A DNA stretch of 64,000 nucleotides from Pseudomonas nitroreducens (GCF_024170165.1 NZ_JALJXP010000002.1:124001-188000); one strand, 5' to 3'. Positions 25,143 to 34,392 are shown, counted from the stretch's first letter. The notes: generated by a model not told the origin, from the letters alone. A program made the numbers and translations.

Positions 25143-26375
25143 TCAGCCCACCTGCCGCGCCGCCCAGCGCCGGTACTGCCTGGCCCGGCGCAGCGTGTGC
25201 CACTGTTCCATCACCAGCGTGCGCCACGGCGAAGCCTGTGGATTGGGCGCGCGGCGGGCGCCGATCCGCTTCAGTTGCAGCTTCACCAGCGCCATGTAGG
25301 CCAGCGCCGCCAGCGGCTTGGAGCGCCAGCGGATCGCCGGCAGCTCCGGCTGGGTCTGGCTGCCGCGCTGCCAGTGCAGCACCAGCTGCGGCTCCAGCGC
25401 CAGGGCGGTGCCGATGCCGACCATCTCCAGCCCGCTGTCCAGCACCTGTTCGGCCACCGGCAGGCGACGGATGCCGCCGGTCACCATCAGCGGCATGCGC
25501 GCCGCTTCACGCATCTCGCGGGCGAATTCCAGGAAGTAGGCTTCCCGCGCCAGGGTACGGCCGTCGCGGGCATCGCCCTGCATCGCCGGTGCCTCGTAGC
25601 TGCCGCCGGAGAGCTCGACCAGGTCGACCTGCTCGTCGTTCAGCCACTCGATCACCTGACGCGCGTCGCTGGCGTCGAAGCCGCCGCGCTGGAAGTCCGC
25701 GGAGTTGATCTTCACCCCCACGCAGAATTCTGGCGACACCTTGGCGCGCACCGCGCGGACCACTTCCAGCAGCAGCCGCGCGCGGTTTTCCAGCGAGCCG
25801 CCCCAGCGGTCCTGCCGCTTGTTGGCCAGCGGCGAGAGGAACTGGCTGAGCAGGTACCCGTGCGCCGCGTGGATCTGCACGCCGGTGAAACCAGCCTCCT
25901 CGGCAAGCTGGGCAGCGCGGACGAAACGCCGGATCACCTCGGCGATATCGCCTTCGGTCATCTCGCGGGCGATGGCGAACAGCTTGGAAAACTTGCCCAT
26001 CTCCAGCGGTACTACCGACGGTGCGATGGCGCCCTGGCCAAGGTTGGTCTGCACCTGGCGACCGGGGTGGTTGAGTTGCAGCCAGAACTGCGCACCGCGG
26101 GAACGGCCGATGCGCGCCCATTCACGGAAGCGCTGCAGATGCCGGTCATTCTCCAGCACCACGCCGCCAGGGCCGGTCATGGCGCGGCCGTCGATCATCA
26201 CGTTGCCGCTGAGGATCAGGCCGACGCCGCCGTCCGCCCAGGCCTGGTAAAGGCGCAGCAGTGCGGCCGAGGGCGCCTGGTCGGCATCGGCCATGTTTTC
26301 TTCCATGGCGGCCTTGGCGATGCGGTTGGGGACTTCGCCGCCGTTGGGCAGGCGCAGGGGCTGGAAGGGCGACAT
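25143..26375 (-). CDS. NADH:flavin oxidoreductase, old yellow enzyme family
   Basis: FMN-dependent ene-reductase type enzyme, 410 residues, TIM barrel. Visible OYE features: NRIAKAAMEENMAD (start of barrel), WLQLNHPGRQV, FTGVQIHAAHGYLLSQFLSPLANKRQDRWGGSLENRARLLLEVVRAVR (substrate/FMN residues, HAAHGYL motif) and MLVTGGIRR-like FMN phosphate region (MPLMVTGGIRRLPVAEQVL). A C-terminal stretch of about 60 residues is Arg/Trp rich. Divergent from merR with a 19-base-spacer promoter pointing at it, so it is likely MerR-activated. Physiological substrate unknown. Confidence 0.92.
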   Translation of the reverse strand: MSPFQPLRLPNGGEVPNRIAKAAMEENMADADQAPSAALLRLYQAWADGGVGLILSGNVMIDGRAMTGPGGVVLENDRHLQRFREWARIGRSRGAQFWLQLNHPGRQVQTNLGQGAIAPSVVPLEMGKFSKLFAIAREMTEGDIAEVIRRFVRAAQLAEEAGFTGVQIHAAHGYLLSQFLSPLANKRQDRWGGSLENRARLLLEVVRAVRAKVSPEFCVGVKINSADFQRGGFDASDARQVIEWLNDEQVDLVELSGGSYEAPAMQGDARDGRTLAREAYFLEFAREMREAARMPLMVTGGIRRLPVAEQVLDSGLEMVGIGTALALEPQLVLHWQRGSQTQPELPAIRWRSKPLAALAYMALVKLQLKRIGARRAPNPQASPWRTLVMEQWHTLRRARQYRRWAARQVG

Positions 26376-26428
26376 GGCGGGGCTCCGTGATTGTTCGGGT
26401 GGTTGTCCGGGTGGTTGTGGCTGCGGCG

Positions 26429-26459
26429 AGGTTAAGTTTAAAGTTCACTTCAAGGTCAA
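26429..26459 (-). promoter_or_regulatory. MerR-type promoter with 19-bp spacer
   Basis: On the minus strand: TTGACC (-35; 26454-26459), a 19-base spacer containing the imperfect dyad CTTGAAGT-ga-ACTTTAAA, then TAACCT (-10; 26429-26434). The overlong spacer with a centred dyad is the hallmark of promoters activated by MerR proteins through DNA untwisting. It reads toward the old yellow enzyme gene. Confidence 0.72.
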
Positions 26460-26478
26460 GCCCCTTTCGGAGCCCAGC

Positions 26479-26988
26479 ATGAAAATCGGTGAACTGGCCA
26501 GCCTCAGCGGCCTCGCTCCCTCGCGCATCCGCTTCTACGAAGCCAGCGGGCTGATCGCCCCGGCGCGCCGCCTGGCCAACGGCTACCGCGCGTACCCAGC
26601 GGAAACCCTCGACCTGCTGGAGATCATCCGCAGCGCCCAGCAGACCGGTTTCAGCCTGGAGGAAATCCGCAGCCTGCTGCCGCACTCCAACCCCATCGAG
26701 AACGGCCACGGCGAACTGGTCGCCGGCCTGCGCCGCAAGGTCGCGGAGATCGAGGTGATGGAGCAGCAGTTGCGGCAGAACCGCGAGCGGCTGCTGGCGG
26801 TGATCGACGGCATCGAGAACAAGCCCGAGGGCATGGGCTGCCAGGCCAATGCCGAGCGCATGCTGGCGGAAATGCGCGAGCGCAAGGCCCGCAACGAGAA
26901 GCCCAAGCCTGTGGGAGCGGGCCATGCCCGCGACGAGCGGACAAAGTCCGCTGCTGCAGCCAAGCGCCCTGCCCCCACCGAATCCTGA
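26479..26988 (+). CDS. MerR-family transcriptional regulator with REP-encoded C-terminal tail
   Basis: 169 residues from ATG 26479. Winged HTH at 1-70 (MKIGELASLSGLAPSRIRFYEASGLIAPARRLANGYRAYPAETLDLLEII), then a dimerisation coiled coil (about 80-120). One cysteine (MGCQANAER), so not a classic metal-site regulator. From about residue 145 the reading frame runs through a REP element (VGAGHARDERTK), meaning the last 25 residues are unlikely to be ancestral. Divergent from the old yellow enzyme gene and very likely its activator through the 19-base-spacer promoter between them. Confidence 0.9.
   Translation: MKIGELASLSGLAPSRIRFYEASGLIAPARRLANGYRAYPAETLDLLEIIRSAQQTGFSLEEIRSLLPHSNPIENGHGELVAGLRRKVAEIEVMEQQLRQNRERLLAVIDGIENKPEGMGCQANAERMLAEMRERKARNEKPKPVGAGHARDERTKSAAAAKRPAPTES
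26911..26951. repeat. REP elements inside the 3' end of merR
   Basis: gtgggagcgggccatgcccg followed by gagcggacaaagtccgctgc, two palindromic elements of families that are otherwise intergenic in this window, here within the coding frame. Confidence 0.8.
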
Positions 26989-27023
26989 TTTCGCGCTCCG
27001 GCCGCCGGCCGGTCCGTTACGCG

Positions 27024-27134
27024 GTCGCGGGCATGGCCCGTTCCTACAGAAACGCAGGGCGCATAACCTGGAACAGGTTATCCGCCGCCCTCCCCCGGAA
27101 CGGCGGATAACGCTGGCGCGTTATGCGCCCTACG
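27024..27134. repeat. REP plus gtagggcgcataacc-family repeat
   Basis: tcgcgggcatggcccgttcc at 27024-27047, immediately followed by gcagggcgcataacc ... gcgttatgcgccctac at 27055-27134, with internal ggttatccgcc and ggcggataacgc halves. Confidence 0.82.
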
Positions 27135-27160
27135 GTGTGTCACAGGCAAAACCGAGAAGG

Positions 27161-27931
27161 TTATTTCCAGCCTTCCAGGCGCAAGGTCGCGCGCACCAAC
27201 CGCTGTTCCTCCTGCTCGATCTCCCGCAGGTTGTCGCGCACGCTGTGGATATGTTCGCGGGCGGCGCGCTGGGCCTGTTCCGGCTGGCGTTCGCTGATGG
27301 CGCGGTGCAGCCGTGCGTGCTGGCGGTCGATCTGGCGCTTCTGCGGCGGACGGTTGTAGAGGTTGTTCACCGAGGCGAACACGGTGCTGAGCATCAGTTC
27401 GTTGAGCGACTGCAGCGTGTGCACCAGCACCGGGTTGTGCGACGCCTCGCTGATCGCCTGGTGGAAGGCGTGATCGCGCCGCGCATGCTCGCGCGGGTCC
27501 AGCGGCTGCGGTTCGTCGTAGGCGGCGTGCATCTCCTCGAAGCGCCGGCCGATCAGCACCAGATCGGCCTCGGTGGCGCGCAGCGCCGCCAGGCGCGCGG
27601 ACTCACCTTCAAGCAGCGCGCGAACCTCCAGCAGGTCGTAGAGCGTGCGTGGCTGCGAGCGGAACAAGTGCAGCAGCGGTGACACGTCCTCCGAACCATT
27701 CAGGTCAGCGACGAACGAGCCGCGCCCCTGCTCGGTGTCGACGATGCCGCGCCCACGCAGCGCGCGCAGCCCTTCACGCAACGCCGAGCGCGAGCAGCCG
27801 AGCTTCTCCACCAGGCGCCGCTCCGAGGGCAGCGCCTGGCCGACCTTGAGCACGCCATCGACGATCAACCGCTCGATCTTCTCGGCCACCTGATCGGCGA
27901 CACGCTGCTTGCCCTGTGCATAGGTCGTCAT
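27161..27931 (-). CDS. glcC: GlcC-type GntR/FadR regulator of glycolate utilisation
   Basis: FadR-subfamily GntR regulator, 256 residues from ATG 27931. Winged HTH at about 10-75 (ERLIVDGVLKVGQALPSERRLVEKLGCSRSALREGLRALRGRGIVDTEQGRGSFV), FCD ligand domain from about 95, with metal-ligand histidines in HARRDHAFHQAI and in EHIHSVRDNL. Divergent from glcDEFG, which it is expected to activate with glycolate. Two identical TGGTAGGACCA dyads lie in the intergenic region. The longer frame to 28144 is rejected because it would read through those operators. Confidence 0.9.
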   Translation of the reverse strand: MTTYAQGKQRVADQVAEKIERLIVDGVLKVGQALPSERRLVEKLGCSRSALREGLRALRGRGIVDTEQGRGSFVADLNGSEDVSPLLHLFRSQPRTLYDLLEVRALLEGESARLAALRATEADLVLIGRRFEEMHAAYDEPQPLDPREHARRDHAFHQAISEASHNPVLVHTLQSLNELMLSTVFASVNNLYNRPPQKRQIDRQHARLHRAISERQPEQAQRAAREHIHSVRDNLREIEQEEQRLVRATLRLEGWK

Positions 27932-27946
27932 TGCGCCTCTCCCGAA

Positions 27947-27959
27947 CTGGTAGGACCAG
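27947..27959. promoter_or_regulatory. GlcC operator 1
   Basis: CTGGTAGGACCAG, a perfect five-base dyad CTGGT/ACCAG around agg; its core fits the FadR-group consensus TNGTNNNACNA. It lies 16 bases upstream of the glcC start codon. Confidence 0.7.
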
Positions 27960-28035
27960 CTACCACTGGCCTGCGTGGCTGCGAAGAACCCTAGCCGCCA
28001 GGACAGGGCTTTTCCAGTGGACGCTCGTGCAAGAA

Positions 28036-28048
28036 CTGGTAGGACCAG
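28036..28048. promoter_or_regulatory. GlcC operator 2
   Basis: Second exact copy of CTGGTAGGACCAG, 89 bases from the first and 117 bases before glcD. Exact duplication of both core and the preceding gaa supports a regulatory role. Confidence 0.7.
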
Positions 28049-28164
28049 TATCAATGCAGATGGACGCCGCCTGAGCGGCCGTCGCATTTTCAGCGTGCCG
28101 TGGCTCCACGCGACCGCCTGGCGGGCGCGAACCAACAAAAACAAGATCAGAGCACCGTCAGCCT

Positions 28165-29664
28165 ATGAACATCCTCTACGACGAACGCGTCGATGGCGCG
28201 TTGCCTGCCGTCGACAAGTCTGCCCTGCTGGCCGAGCTGCGCGCGGCCCTGCCCGACCTCGAACTGCTGCACCGCGCCGAAGACCTCAAGCCCTACGAAT
28301 GCGATGGCCTTTCCGCCTACCGCACCGTGCCCATGCTGTTGGCGCTGCCCGAACGCATCGAGCAGGTGCAGGCGCTGCTGAAGCTTTGCCATGCGCGCAA
28401 GGTGCCGGTGGTGGCGCGCGGCGCGGGCACCGGGCTCTCCGGCGGCGCGCTGCCGCTGGAGAAAGGCATCCTGCTGGTGATGGCGCGCTTCAACCGCATT
28501 CTCGAAGTGAACCCGCAGGGGCGCTTCGCCCGCGTGCAGCCCGGCGTGCGCAACCTGGCGATCTCCCAGGCCGCCGCGCCGCACGGCCTGTACTACGCGC
28601 CGGACCCCTCCTCGCAGATCGCCTGCTCCATCGGCGGCAACGTCGCCGAGAACGCCGGCGGCGTGCATTGCCTGAAGTACGGCCTGACCGTGCACAACCT
28701 GCTCAAGGTGGAGATCCTCACCGTCGAGGGCGAGCAGCTGACGCTGGGCAGCGACGCCCTGGACAGCCCCGGCCTCGATCTGCTGGCGCTGTTCACCGGC
28801 TCCGAGGGCATGCTCGGCATCGTCACCGAGGTCACCGTCAAGCTGCTGCCGCGCCCGCAGGTGGCGCGGGTGCTGCTGGCCAGTTTCGATTCGGTGGAAA
28901 AGGCCGGCCGCGCGGTGGCCGACATCATCGCCGCCGGCATCATTCCCGGTGGGCTGGAGATGATGGACAACCTGTCGATCCGCGCCGCCGAGGATTTCAT
29001 CCACGCCGGCTACCCGGTGGACGCCGCGGCCATCCTGCTGTGCGAACTGGACGGCGTGGAAGCCGACGTGCAGGACGACTGCGAGCGCGTCGACGGCGTG
29101 CTGCGCGCGGCCGGCGCCACCGACGTGCGCCTGGCCTGCGACGAGGCCGAACGCGTGCGCTTCTGGGCCGGGCGCAAGAATGCCTTCCCGGCGGTGGGGC
29201 GCATCTCCCCGGACTACTACTGCATGGACGGCACCATCCCGCGTCGCGAGCTGCCGCGCGTGCTGCAGGGCATCGCCGAGCTTTCCGAGGAATTCGGCCT
29301 GCGCGTGGCCAACGTGTTCCATGCCGGCGACGGCAACATGCACCCGCTGATCCTCTTCGACGCCAACGTGCCCGGCGAGCTGGAACGCGCCGAAGCCATC
29401 GGCGGGAAAATCCTCGAACTCTGCGTGGCGGTGGGCGGCAGCATCACCGGCGAGCACGGCGTAGGGCGCGAGAAGATCAACCAGATGTGCGCGCAGTTCA
29501 ACAGCGACGAGCTGACCCTGTTCCACGCGGTGAAGGCGGCCTTCGACCCGGACCGCCTGCTCAACCCCGGCAAGAACATCCCGACCCTGCACCGCTGCGC
29601 CGAATTCGGCGCGATGCACGTGCACCACGGGCAACTGCCCTTCCCCGACCTGGAGCGTTTCTGA
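28165..29664 (+). CDS. glcD: glycolate oxidase subunit GlcD (FAD-linked)
   Basis: Catalytic FAD-binding subunit of membrane-associated glycolate oxidase, converting glycolate to glyoxylate. 499 residues, family length. FAD-binding_4 (PCMH) domain at about 55-235 with VPVVARGAGTGLSGGALPLEKGILL and CSIGGNVAENAGGVHCLKYGLT; C-terminal FAD-oxidase domain with NVFHAGDGNMHPLILFD and GGSITGEHGVGREK. First gene of glcDEFG; its stop overlaps the glcE start as TGATG. Confidence 0.96.
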   Translation: MNILYDERVDGALPAVDKSALLAELRAALPDLELLHRAEDLKPYECDGLSAYRTVPMLLALPERIEQVQALLKLCHARKVPVVARGAGTGLSGGALPLEKGILLVMARFNRILEVNPQGRFARVQPGVRNLAISQAAAPHGLYYAPDPSSQIACSIGGNVAENAGGVHCLKYGLTVHNLLKVEILTVEGEQLTLGSDALDSPGLDLLALFTGSEGMLGIVTEVTVKLLPRPQVARVLLASFDSVEKAGRAVADIIAAGIIPGGLEMMDNLSIRAAEDFIHAGYPVDAAAILLCELDGVEADVQDDCERVDGVLRAAGATDVRLACDEAERVRFWAGRKNAFPAVGRISPDYYCMDGTIPRRELPRVLQGIAELSEEFGLRVANVFHAGDGNMHPLILFDANVPGELERAEAIGGKILELCVAVGGSITGEHGVGREKINQMCAQFNSDELTLFHAVKAAFDPDRLLNPGKNIPTLHRCAEFGAMHVHHGQLPFPDLERF

Positions 29665-30704
29665 TGCCCGATGCCAGCAGCGAACTGCTCGACCAGGTGA
29701 ATCAGGCGCTCGCCGCTCGTACGCCGTTGCGCATTCGCGGCGGCGACAGCAAGGCGTTCCTCGGCCGCCCGGTGAACGGGGCGGAGCTGGACACGCGCCC
29801 GCACAACGGCATCGTCAGCTACGACCCGACCGAACTGGTGCTCACTGCCCGCGCCGGCACGCCGCTGGCGGAGATCGAAGCGGCGCTGGAGGCCGCCGGG
29901 CAGATGCTGCCGTGCGAGCCACCCAATCATTCGGGCGCGACCTTCGGCGGCGTGGTCGCCGCCGGGCTTTCCGGCCCGCGCCGGCCCTGGTCCGGCTCGG
30001 TACGCGACTACGTGCTCGGCACCCGGCTGATCACCGGCCACGGCAAGTTGCTGCGCTTTGGCGGCGAGGTGATGAAGAACGTCGCCGGCTACGATCTGTC
30101 GCGCCTGCTGGCAGGCAGTTTCGGCTGCCTGGGAGTGATCACCGAAGTGTCGATGAAGGTGCTGCCCAAGCCGCGCATGTGCGCCAGCCTGCGCCTGGAA
30201 ATGGGCGTCCAGCAGGCGCTGGGCGAGCTCGCCGAATGGGGTGCGCAACCGATCCCGATCACCGCCGCCTGCTATGACGGCAGCGCGCTGCACCTGCGCC
30301 TGGAAGGTGGCGAAGGTTCGGTGTGTTCCGCCCGTTTGCGCCTGGGTGGCGAGGAGATCGACAGCGCCTACTGGCAGGACCTGCGCGAACAGCGCCTGGA
30401 CTTCTTCACCGGCCCGGGCACGCTGTGGCGGTTGTCGCTACCCAATGCCACGCCGGCGCTGTCCCTGCCGGGCGAACAATTGATCGACTGGGGCGGTGCG
30501 CAACGCTGGCTGAAGTCCGACGCGGACGCCGAGCTGATCCGCCACAGCGTCGCCGAAGTCGGCGGCCATGCACTGCGCTACACCCCGGGCGACGATGGCT
30601 TCCACCCGCTGCCCGCCGCCCTGCTGCGCTACCACCGCAGCCTCAAGCAGCAGCTCGACCCGCAAGGCGTCTTCAACCCCGGCCGGATGTACAGGGAGCT
30701 CTGA
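29664..30704 (+). CDS. glcE: glycolate oxidase subunit GlcE (FAD-binding)
   Basis: Second FAD-binding subunit of glycolate oxidase, 346 residues. Start ATG 29664 overlaps the glcD stop (TGATG), implying translational coupling; a much longer open frame upstream is antisense/out-of-frame shadow of glcD. FAD-binding_4 core with PLRIRGGDSKAFLG, MLPCEPPNHSGATFGGVVAAGLSGPRRPWSGSVRDYVLGTRLITG and KNVAGYDLSRLLAGSFGCLGVITEVSMKVLP; C-terminus NPGRMYREL. Stop again overlaps the next gene by TGATG. Confidence 0.95.
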   Translation: MPDASSELLDQVNQALAARTPLRIRGGDSKAFLGRPVNGAELDTRPHNGIVSYDPTELVLTARAGTPLAEIEAALEAAGQMLPCEPPNHSGATFGGVVAAGLSGPRRPWSGSVRDYVLGTRLITGHGKLLRFGGEVMKNVAGYDLSRLLAGSFGCLGVITEVSMKVLPKPRMCASLRLEMGVQQALGELAEWGAQPIPITAACYDGSALHLRLEGGEGSVCSARLRLGGEEIDSAYWQDLREQRLDFFTGPGTLWRLSLPNATPALSLPGEQLIDWGGAQRWLKSDADAELIRHSVAEVGGHALRYTPGDDGFHPLPAALLRYHRSLKQQLDPQGVFNPGRMYREL

Positions 30705-31978
30705 TGCAAACCAACCTGAGCGAACAGGCCAGGCACCTGCCGCGCGCCGAGGAAGCCGAGCGCATCCTGCGCTCCTGCGTGCACTGCGGCTTCTGCACCG
30801 CCACCTGCCCGACCTACCAGTTGCTGGGCGACGAGCTGGACGGCCCGCGCGGGCGCATCTACCTGATCAAGCAGGTGCTCGAAGGCACCGCGCCCAGCGC
30901 CAGCACCCGCGAGCACCTGGACCGCTGCCTGAGCTGCCGCAACTGCGAAACCACCTGCCCTTCCGGCGTGGACTATCACAACCTGCTGGACATCGGCCGC
31001 GCCGTGGTCGAGGAACAGGTGCCGCGCACTTTCAACGAACGGGTGATGCGCCGGGGCCTGCGCGCGGTGGTGCCCAATGCGGCGCTGTTCGGCGCGTTGG
31101 CCAAGGCCGGGCGTACCTTCTACCCGCTGCTGCCGGAGGGCCTGCAAAGCAAGCTGCCGCGCCATCCGCATCCGCCCGTGGAGCGTCCGAAACCGCGCCA
31201 CACGCGGCGCATGCTGATGCTTGAAGGCTGCGTGCAACCGGCGCTGTCACCCAACACCAATGCCGCCGCTGCGCGGGTGCTGGATCGCCTCGGTATCAGC
31301 GTGATCCCGGCGGCGGATGCCGGCTGCTGCGGCGCCGTGGACTATCACCTGAACGCCCAGGAACAGGGGCTGGAGCGGGCGCGCAGGAACATCGACGCCT
31401 GGTGGCCGTCAATCCACGCCGGCGCCGAAGCCATCGTGCAGACGGCCAGCGGCTGCGGTGCGTTTGTCCGCGACTATGGCCATCTGCTGGAGCGCGACGC
31501 GCAGTACGCAGACAAGGCCCGGCGGGTCAGCGAGCTGTCCCGCGACCTGTCCGAAGTGTTGCGCGACGAGCCGCTGGAAGACCTGCATCTGCGAGGCGAG
31601 CGCCGTCTGGCCTTCCATTGCCCGTGCACGCTGCAGCACGCCCTGAAACTCGGCGGCGCGGTGGAGGGCGTGCTCACCCGGCTGGGCTTCAGCCTCACCA
31701 GCGTGCCGGACAGCCACCTGTGCTGCGGCTCCGCCGGCACCTATTCGCTGACCCAGCCGGAGCTCTCCCGGCGCCTGCGCGACAACCGCCTGAAGGCGCT
31801 GGAGAGCGGTGCCCCGGAAGTCATAGTCACCGCCAACATCGGCTGCCAGACGCACCTGGGCGGCGCCGGCCGCACGCCGGTACGGCACTGGATCGAACTG
31901 GTGGAAGAGGCGCTCGCCGATGCGCCTTTGCAATCCCTTCAAGGCGAGGTGCAAGCATGCTCAGCAAAGCCGTTCTGA
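30704..31978 (+). CDS. glcF: glycolate oxidase iron-sulfur subunit GlcF
   Basis: Electron-transfer subunit of glycolate oxidase, 424 residues. Two ferredoxin-type 4Fe-4S motifs near the N-terminus, CVHCGFCTATCP (about 26-37) and CLSCRNCETTCP (about 76-87), and two CCG domains further on (DAGCCGAVDYH, and HLCCGSAGTY). Start ATG 30704 overlaps the glcE stop. The last 22 bases overlap the start of glcG in another frame, so the four genes form one tightly coupled operon. Confidence 0.95.
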   Translation: MQTNLSEQARHLPRAEEAERILRSCVHCGFCTATCPTYQLLGDELDGPRGRIYLIKQVLEGTAPSASTREHLDRCLSCRNCETTCPSGVDYHNLLDIGRAVVEEQVPRTFNERVMRRGLRAVVPNAALFGALAKAGRTFYPLLPEGLQSKLPRHPHPPVERPKPRHTRRMLMLEGCVQPALSPNTNAAAARVLDRLGISVIPAADAGCCGAVDYHLNAQEQGLERARRNIDAWWPSIHAGAEAIVQTASGCGAFVRDYGHLLERDAQYADKARRVSELSRDLSEVLRDEPLEDLHLRGERRLAFHCPCTLQHALKLGGAVEGVLTRLGFSLTSVPDSHLCCGSAGTYSLTQPELSRRLRDNRLKALESGAPEVIVTANIGCQTHLGGAGRTPVRHWIELVEEALADAPLQSLQGEVQACSAKPF

Positions 31979-32355
31979 CCCAGCAGGAAGTCGGCCGCAT
32001 CCTCGCCGCCGCGCGCAACGAAGCACAGCGCAACCACTGGGCGGTGTCCATCGTGGTGGTCGATGACGGCGGCCATCCGCTGGCCCTGGAACGCCTCGAC
32101 GGCTGCGCGCCGGCCAGCGCCTACATCGCCACGGAAAAGGCCCGCAGCGCGGCACTGGGCCGGCGCGAAACCAAAGGCTACGAGGACATGGTCAACGGCG
32201 GCCGCACCGCCTTCGTCACCGCGCCGTTAATCACCTCGCTCGAAGGCGGCGTGCCGGTGCTGGTCGACGGCCAGGTGATCGGTGCGGTGGGCGTTTCCGG
32301 GGTGAAGGCCGGCGAGGATGCGCAGGTCGCCAGTGCCGGAGTGGCCGCGCTTTGA
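31957..32355 (+). CDS. glcG: GlcG / HbpS-family heme-binding-like protein
   Basis: 132-residue GlcG/HbpS (DUF336) protein, common last gene of glc operons; role not established. Fold features: LTQQEVGRILAAARNEAQRNHWAVSIVVVDDGGHPLALERLDG, then ATEKARSAALGRRETKGYED and the conserved glycine-rich end LEGGVPVLVDGQVIGAVGVSGVKAGEDAQVASAGVAAL. Start ATG 31957 lies within the end of glcF. Followed by a strong terminator. Confidence 0.93.
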   Translation: MLSKAVLTQQEVGRILAAARNEAQRNHWAVSIVVVDDGGHPLALERLDGCAPASAYIATEKARSAALGRRETKGYEDMVNGGRTAFVTAPLITSLEGGVPVLVDGQVIGAVGVSGVKAGEDAQVASAGVAAL

Positions 32356-32468
32356 AAGACCTCACGCGGCCCGGGCGACAGACAGCCACCGGCCGCGTGG
32401 TGGTCGTCGCCGGCCTCAAGCGAGCCGGCGGCGACACCCCGGAAAGCTTGCCCGAATCAGCTTGCAGA

Positions 32469-32501
32469 AGCCCCGCTACGCGCCGCGTTGCGGGGCTTTT
32501 T
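32469..32501 (+). terminator. intrinsic terminator of glcDEFG
   Basis: AGCCCCGC, a 13-base loop, GCGGGGCT and then TTTTT. Located 113 bases after the glcG stop; it separates glcDEFG from glcA. Confidence 0.85.
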
Positions 32502-32599
32502 CAATACCTGCCGGCGCGTGCGCCGCCCGCCAATGATCCACCGGGAAGACCTCTCCACCGCTGACGCTTTGCCACCGACAACAACAAGGGACAATCCCC

Positions 32600-34291
32600 A
32601 TGCAAACCTGGCAGCAGCTCTATACCCCGCTCGGCAGCCTCGGCCTCTCGGCCCTGGCGGCCCTCGTGCCGATCATCTTCTTCTTCCTCGCCCTGGCGGT
32701 GTTCCGCCTCAAGGGTCACGTCGCCGGCGCCATCACCCTGGTGTTGTCGCTGCTGATCGCCATCAGCGTCTACCACATGCCGGTGGACAAGGCGCTGGCC
32801 TCAGCGGTCTACGGCTTCTTCTACGGGCTCTGGCCAATCGCCTGGATCATCGTGGCGGCGGTGTTCCTCTACAAGCTGACGGTCAAAAGCGGGCAGTTCG
32901 AGATCATCCGCAGTTCGGTGCTGTCGATAACCGTCGACCAGCGCCTGCAGGTGGTGCTGATCGGCTTCTCCTTCGGTGCCTTCCTCGAAGGCGCGGCGGG
33001 ATTCGGTGCACCGGTGGCGATCACCGCGGCGCTGCTGGTGGGCCTGGGCTTCAACCCGTTGTACGCGGCCGGGTTGTGCCTGATCGCCAACACTGCACCG
33101 GTAGCCTTCGGCGCGCTGGGCATCCCGATCATCGTCGCCGGGCAGGTGTCGGGGGTGGACGCCTTCAAGATCGGCGCCATGGCCGGCCGCCAGCTGCCGA
33201 TCCTGTCGGTGATCGTGCCCTTCTGGCTGGTGGCGATGATGGACGGCTGGCGCGGCATCCGCGAGACCTGGCCGGCGCTGCTGGTGGCCGGCGGCACCTT
33301 CGCCATCAGCCAGTTCCTCACCTCCAACTTCATCGGCCCGGAGCTGCCGGACATCACCTCGGCGTTGCTGAGCATGGTCTGCCTGACCCTGTTCCTGCGC
33401 GTGTGGCAGCCGGCGAACGTGCGTGAGACGGAGTTCTCCAGCATCAACGCCGACGGCACCGCGACGTTGGGCGGCGTCGGTGGAAGTGGCGGTCAGCGCC
33501 GGGAATCGCAGTACAGCTTCGGGCAGATCTTCAAGGCCTGGTCGCCGTTCCTGATCCTCACCGTGCTGGTGACGATCTGGACCATGAAGCCCTTCAAGGC
33601 GATGTTCCTGCCCGGCGGCGCGCTGGAGAACTGGGTGGCGGTGATCGCCGTGCCCTACCTCGATCAGCTTGTTCTGAAGGCTGCGCCGATCGTGGCCAAC
33701 CCGACGCCGATGCCGGCGATCTACAAGTTCGACCTGGTGTCGGCCAGCGGCACGGCGATCTTCTTCGCGGCGCTGATCTCCATGGCCATCCTGCGCATCG
33801 GCGTGAAGAGCGGCGCGGCGACCTTCGGCGAGACGCTGAAGGAGCTGAAGTGGCCGGTGCTGACCATCGGCATGGTGCTGGCCTTCGCCTTCGTCACCAA
33901 CTACTCGGGGATGTCCACGACTCTGGCGCTGGTGCTGGCGGGAACCGGCGCGGCCTTCCCGTTCTTCTCGCCGTTCCTCGGCTGGCTGGGGGTGTTCCTG
34001 ACGGGATCGGACACCTCGTCCAACGCCCTGTTCGGCTCGCTGCAGGCGACCACCGCGCACCAGCTCGGGGTCAGCGACACGTTGCTGGTAGCGGCCAACA
34101 CCACGGGTGGGGTAACCGGCAAGATGATCTCGCCGCAGTCCATCGCCGTGGCCTGCGCGGCCACCGGGATGGTCGGCCGCGAGTCGGACCTGTTCCGCTT
34201 CACGGTCAAGCACAGCCTGATCTTCGCCGCGTTCATCGGCCTGATCACCCTGGCGCAGGCCTATGTGTTCACCGGGATGCTGGTGCACTGA
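32600..34291 (+). CDS. glcA: LctP-family glycolate/L-lactate permease
   Basis: Proton-coupled importer of glycolate, L-lactate or D-lactate; GlcA is chosen over LldP from its place directly after glcDEFG. 563 residues, about 13 membrane segments. Family signatures: [59 protein letters not shown] and, near the end, [57 protein letters not shown]. Own start after the glc terminator, so probably separately transcribed, yet functionally part of the glycolate module. Confidence 0.92.
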   Translation: MQTWQQLYTPLGSLGLSALAALVPIIFFFLALAVFRLKGHVAGAITLVLSLLIAISVYHMPVDKALASAVYGFFYGLWPIAWIIVAAVFLYKLTVKSGQFEIIRSSVLSITVDQRLQVVLIGFSFGAFLEGAAGFGAPVAITAALLVGLGFNPLYAAGLCLIANTAPVAFGALGIPIIVAGQVSGVDAFKIGAMAGRQLPILSVIVPFWLVAMMDGWRGIRETWPALLVAGGTFAISQFLTSNFIGPELPDITSALLSMVCLTLFLRVWQPANVRETEFSSINADGTATLGGVGGSGGQRRESQYSFGQIFKAWSPFLILTVLVTIWTMKPFKAMFLPGGALENWVAVIAVPYLDQLVLKAAPIVANPTPMPAIYKFDLVSASGTAIFFAALISMAILRIGVKSGAATFGETLKELKWPVLTIGMVLAFAFVTNYSGMSTTLALVLAGTGAAFPFFSPFLGWLGVFLTGSDTSSNALFGSLQATTAHQLGVSDTLLVAANTTGGVTGKMISPQSIAVACAATGMVGRESDLFRFTVKHSLIFAAFIGLITLAQAYVFTGMLVH

Positions 34292-34310
34292 TTCGCCGCT
34301 GGAGCTTCGC

Positions 34311-34392
34311 GTAGGGCGAATAATGCGTCAGCGTTATCCGCCGTGCGGGACTGGAGCTCCCTGTAGGAGCGGGCCATGCCCGCTCCTACAGG
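34311..34392. repeat. gtagggcg-family repeat plus perfect REP hairpin
   Basis: gtagggcgaataatgcgtca at 34311-34343 (a half element), then CCTGTAGGAGCGGGC-cat-GCCCGCTCCTACAGG at 34360-34392, a 15-base perfect hairpin. It sits between convergent glcA and arfB. Confidence 0.85.

Noticed and set aside
27975..29663. Upstream in-frame extension of glcE
   Set aside because: Overlaps the whole of glcD out of frame; the TGATG junction gives the natural glcE start.
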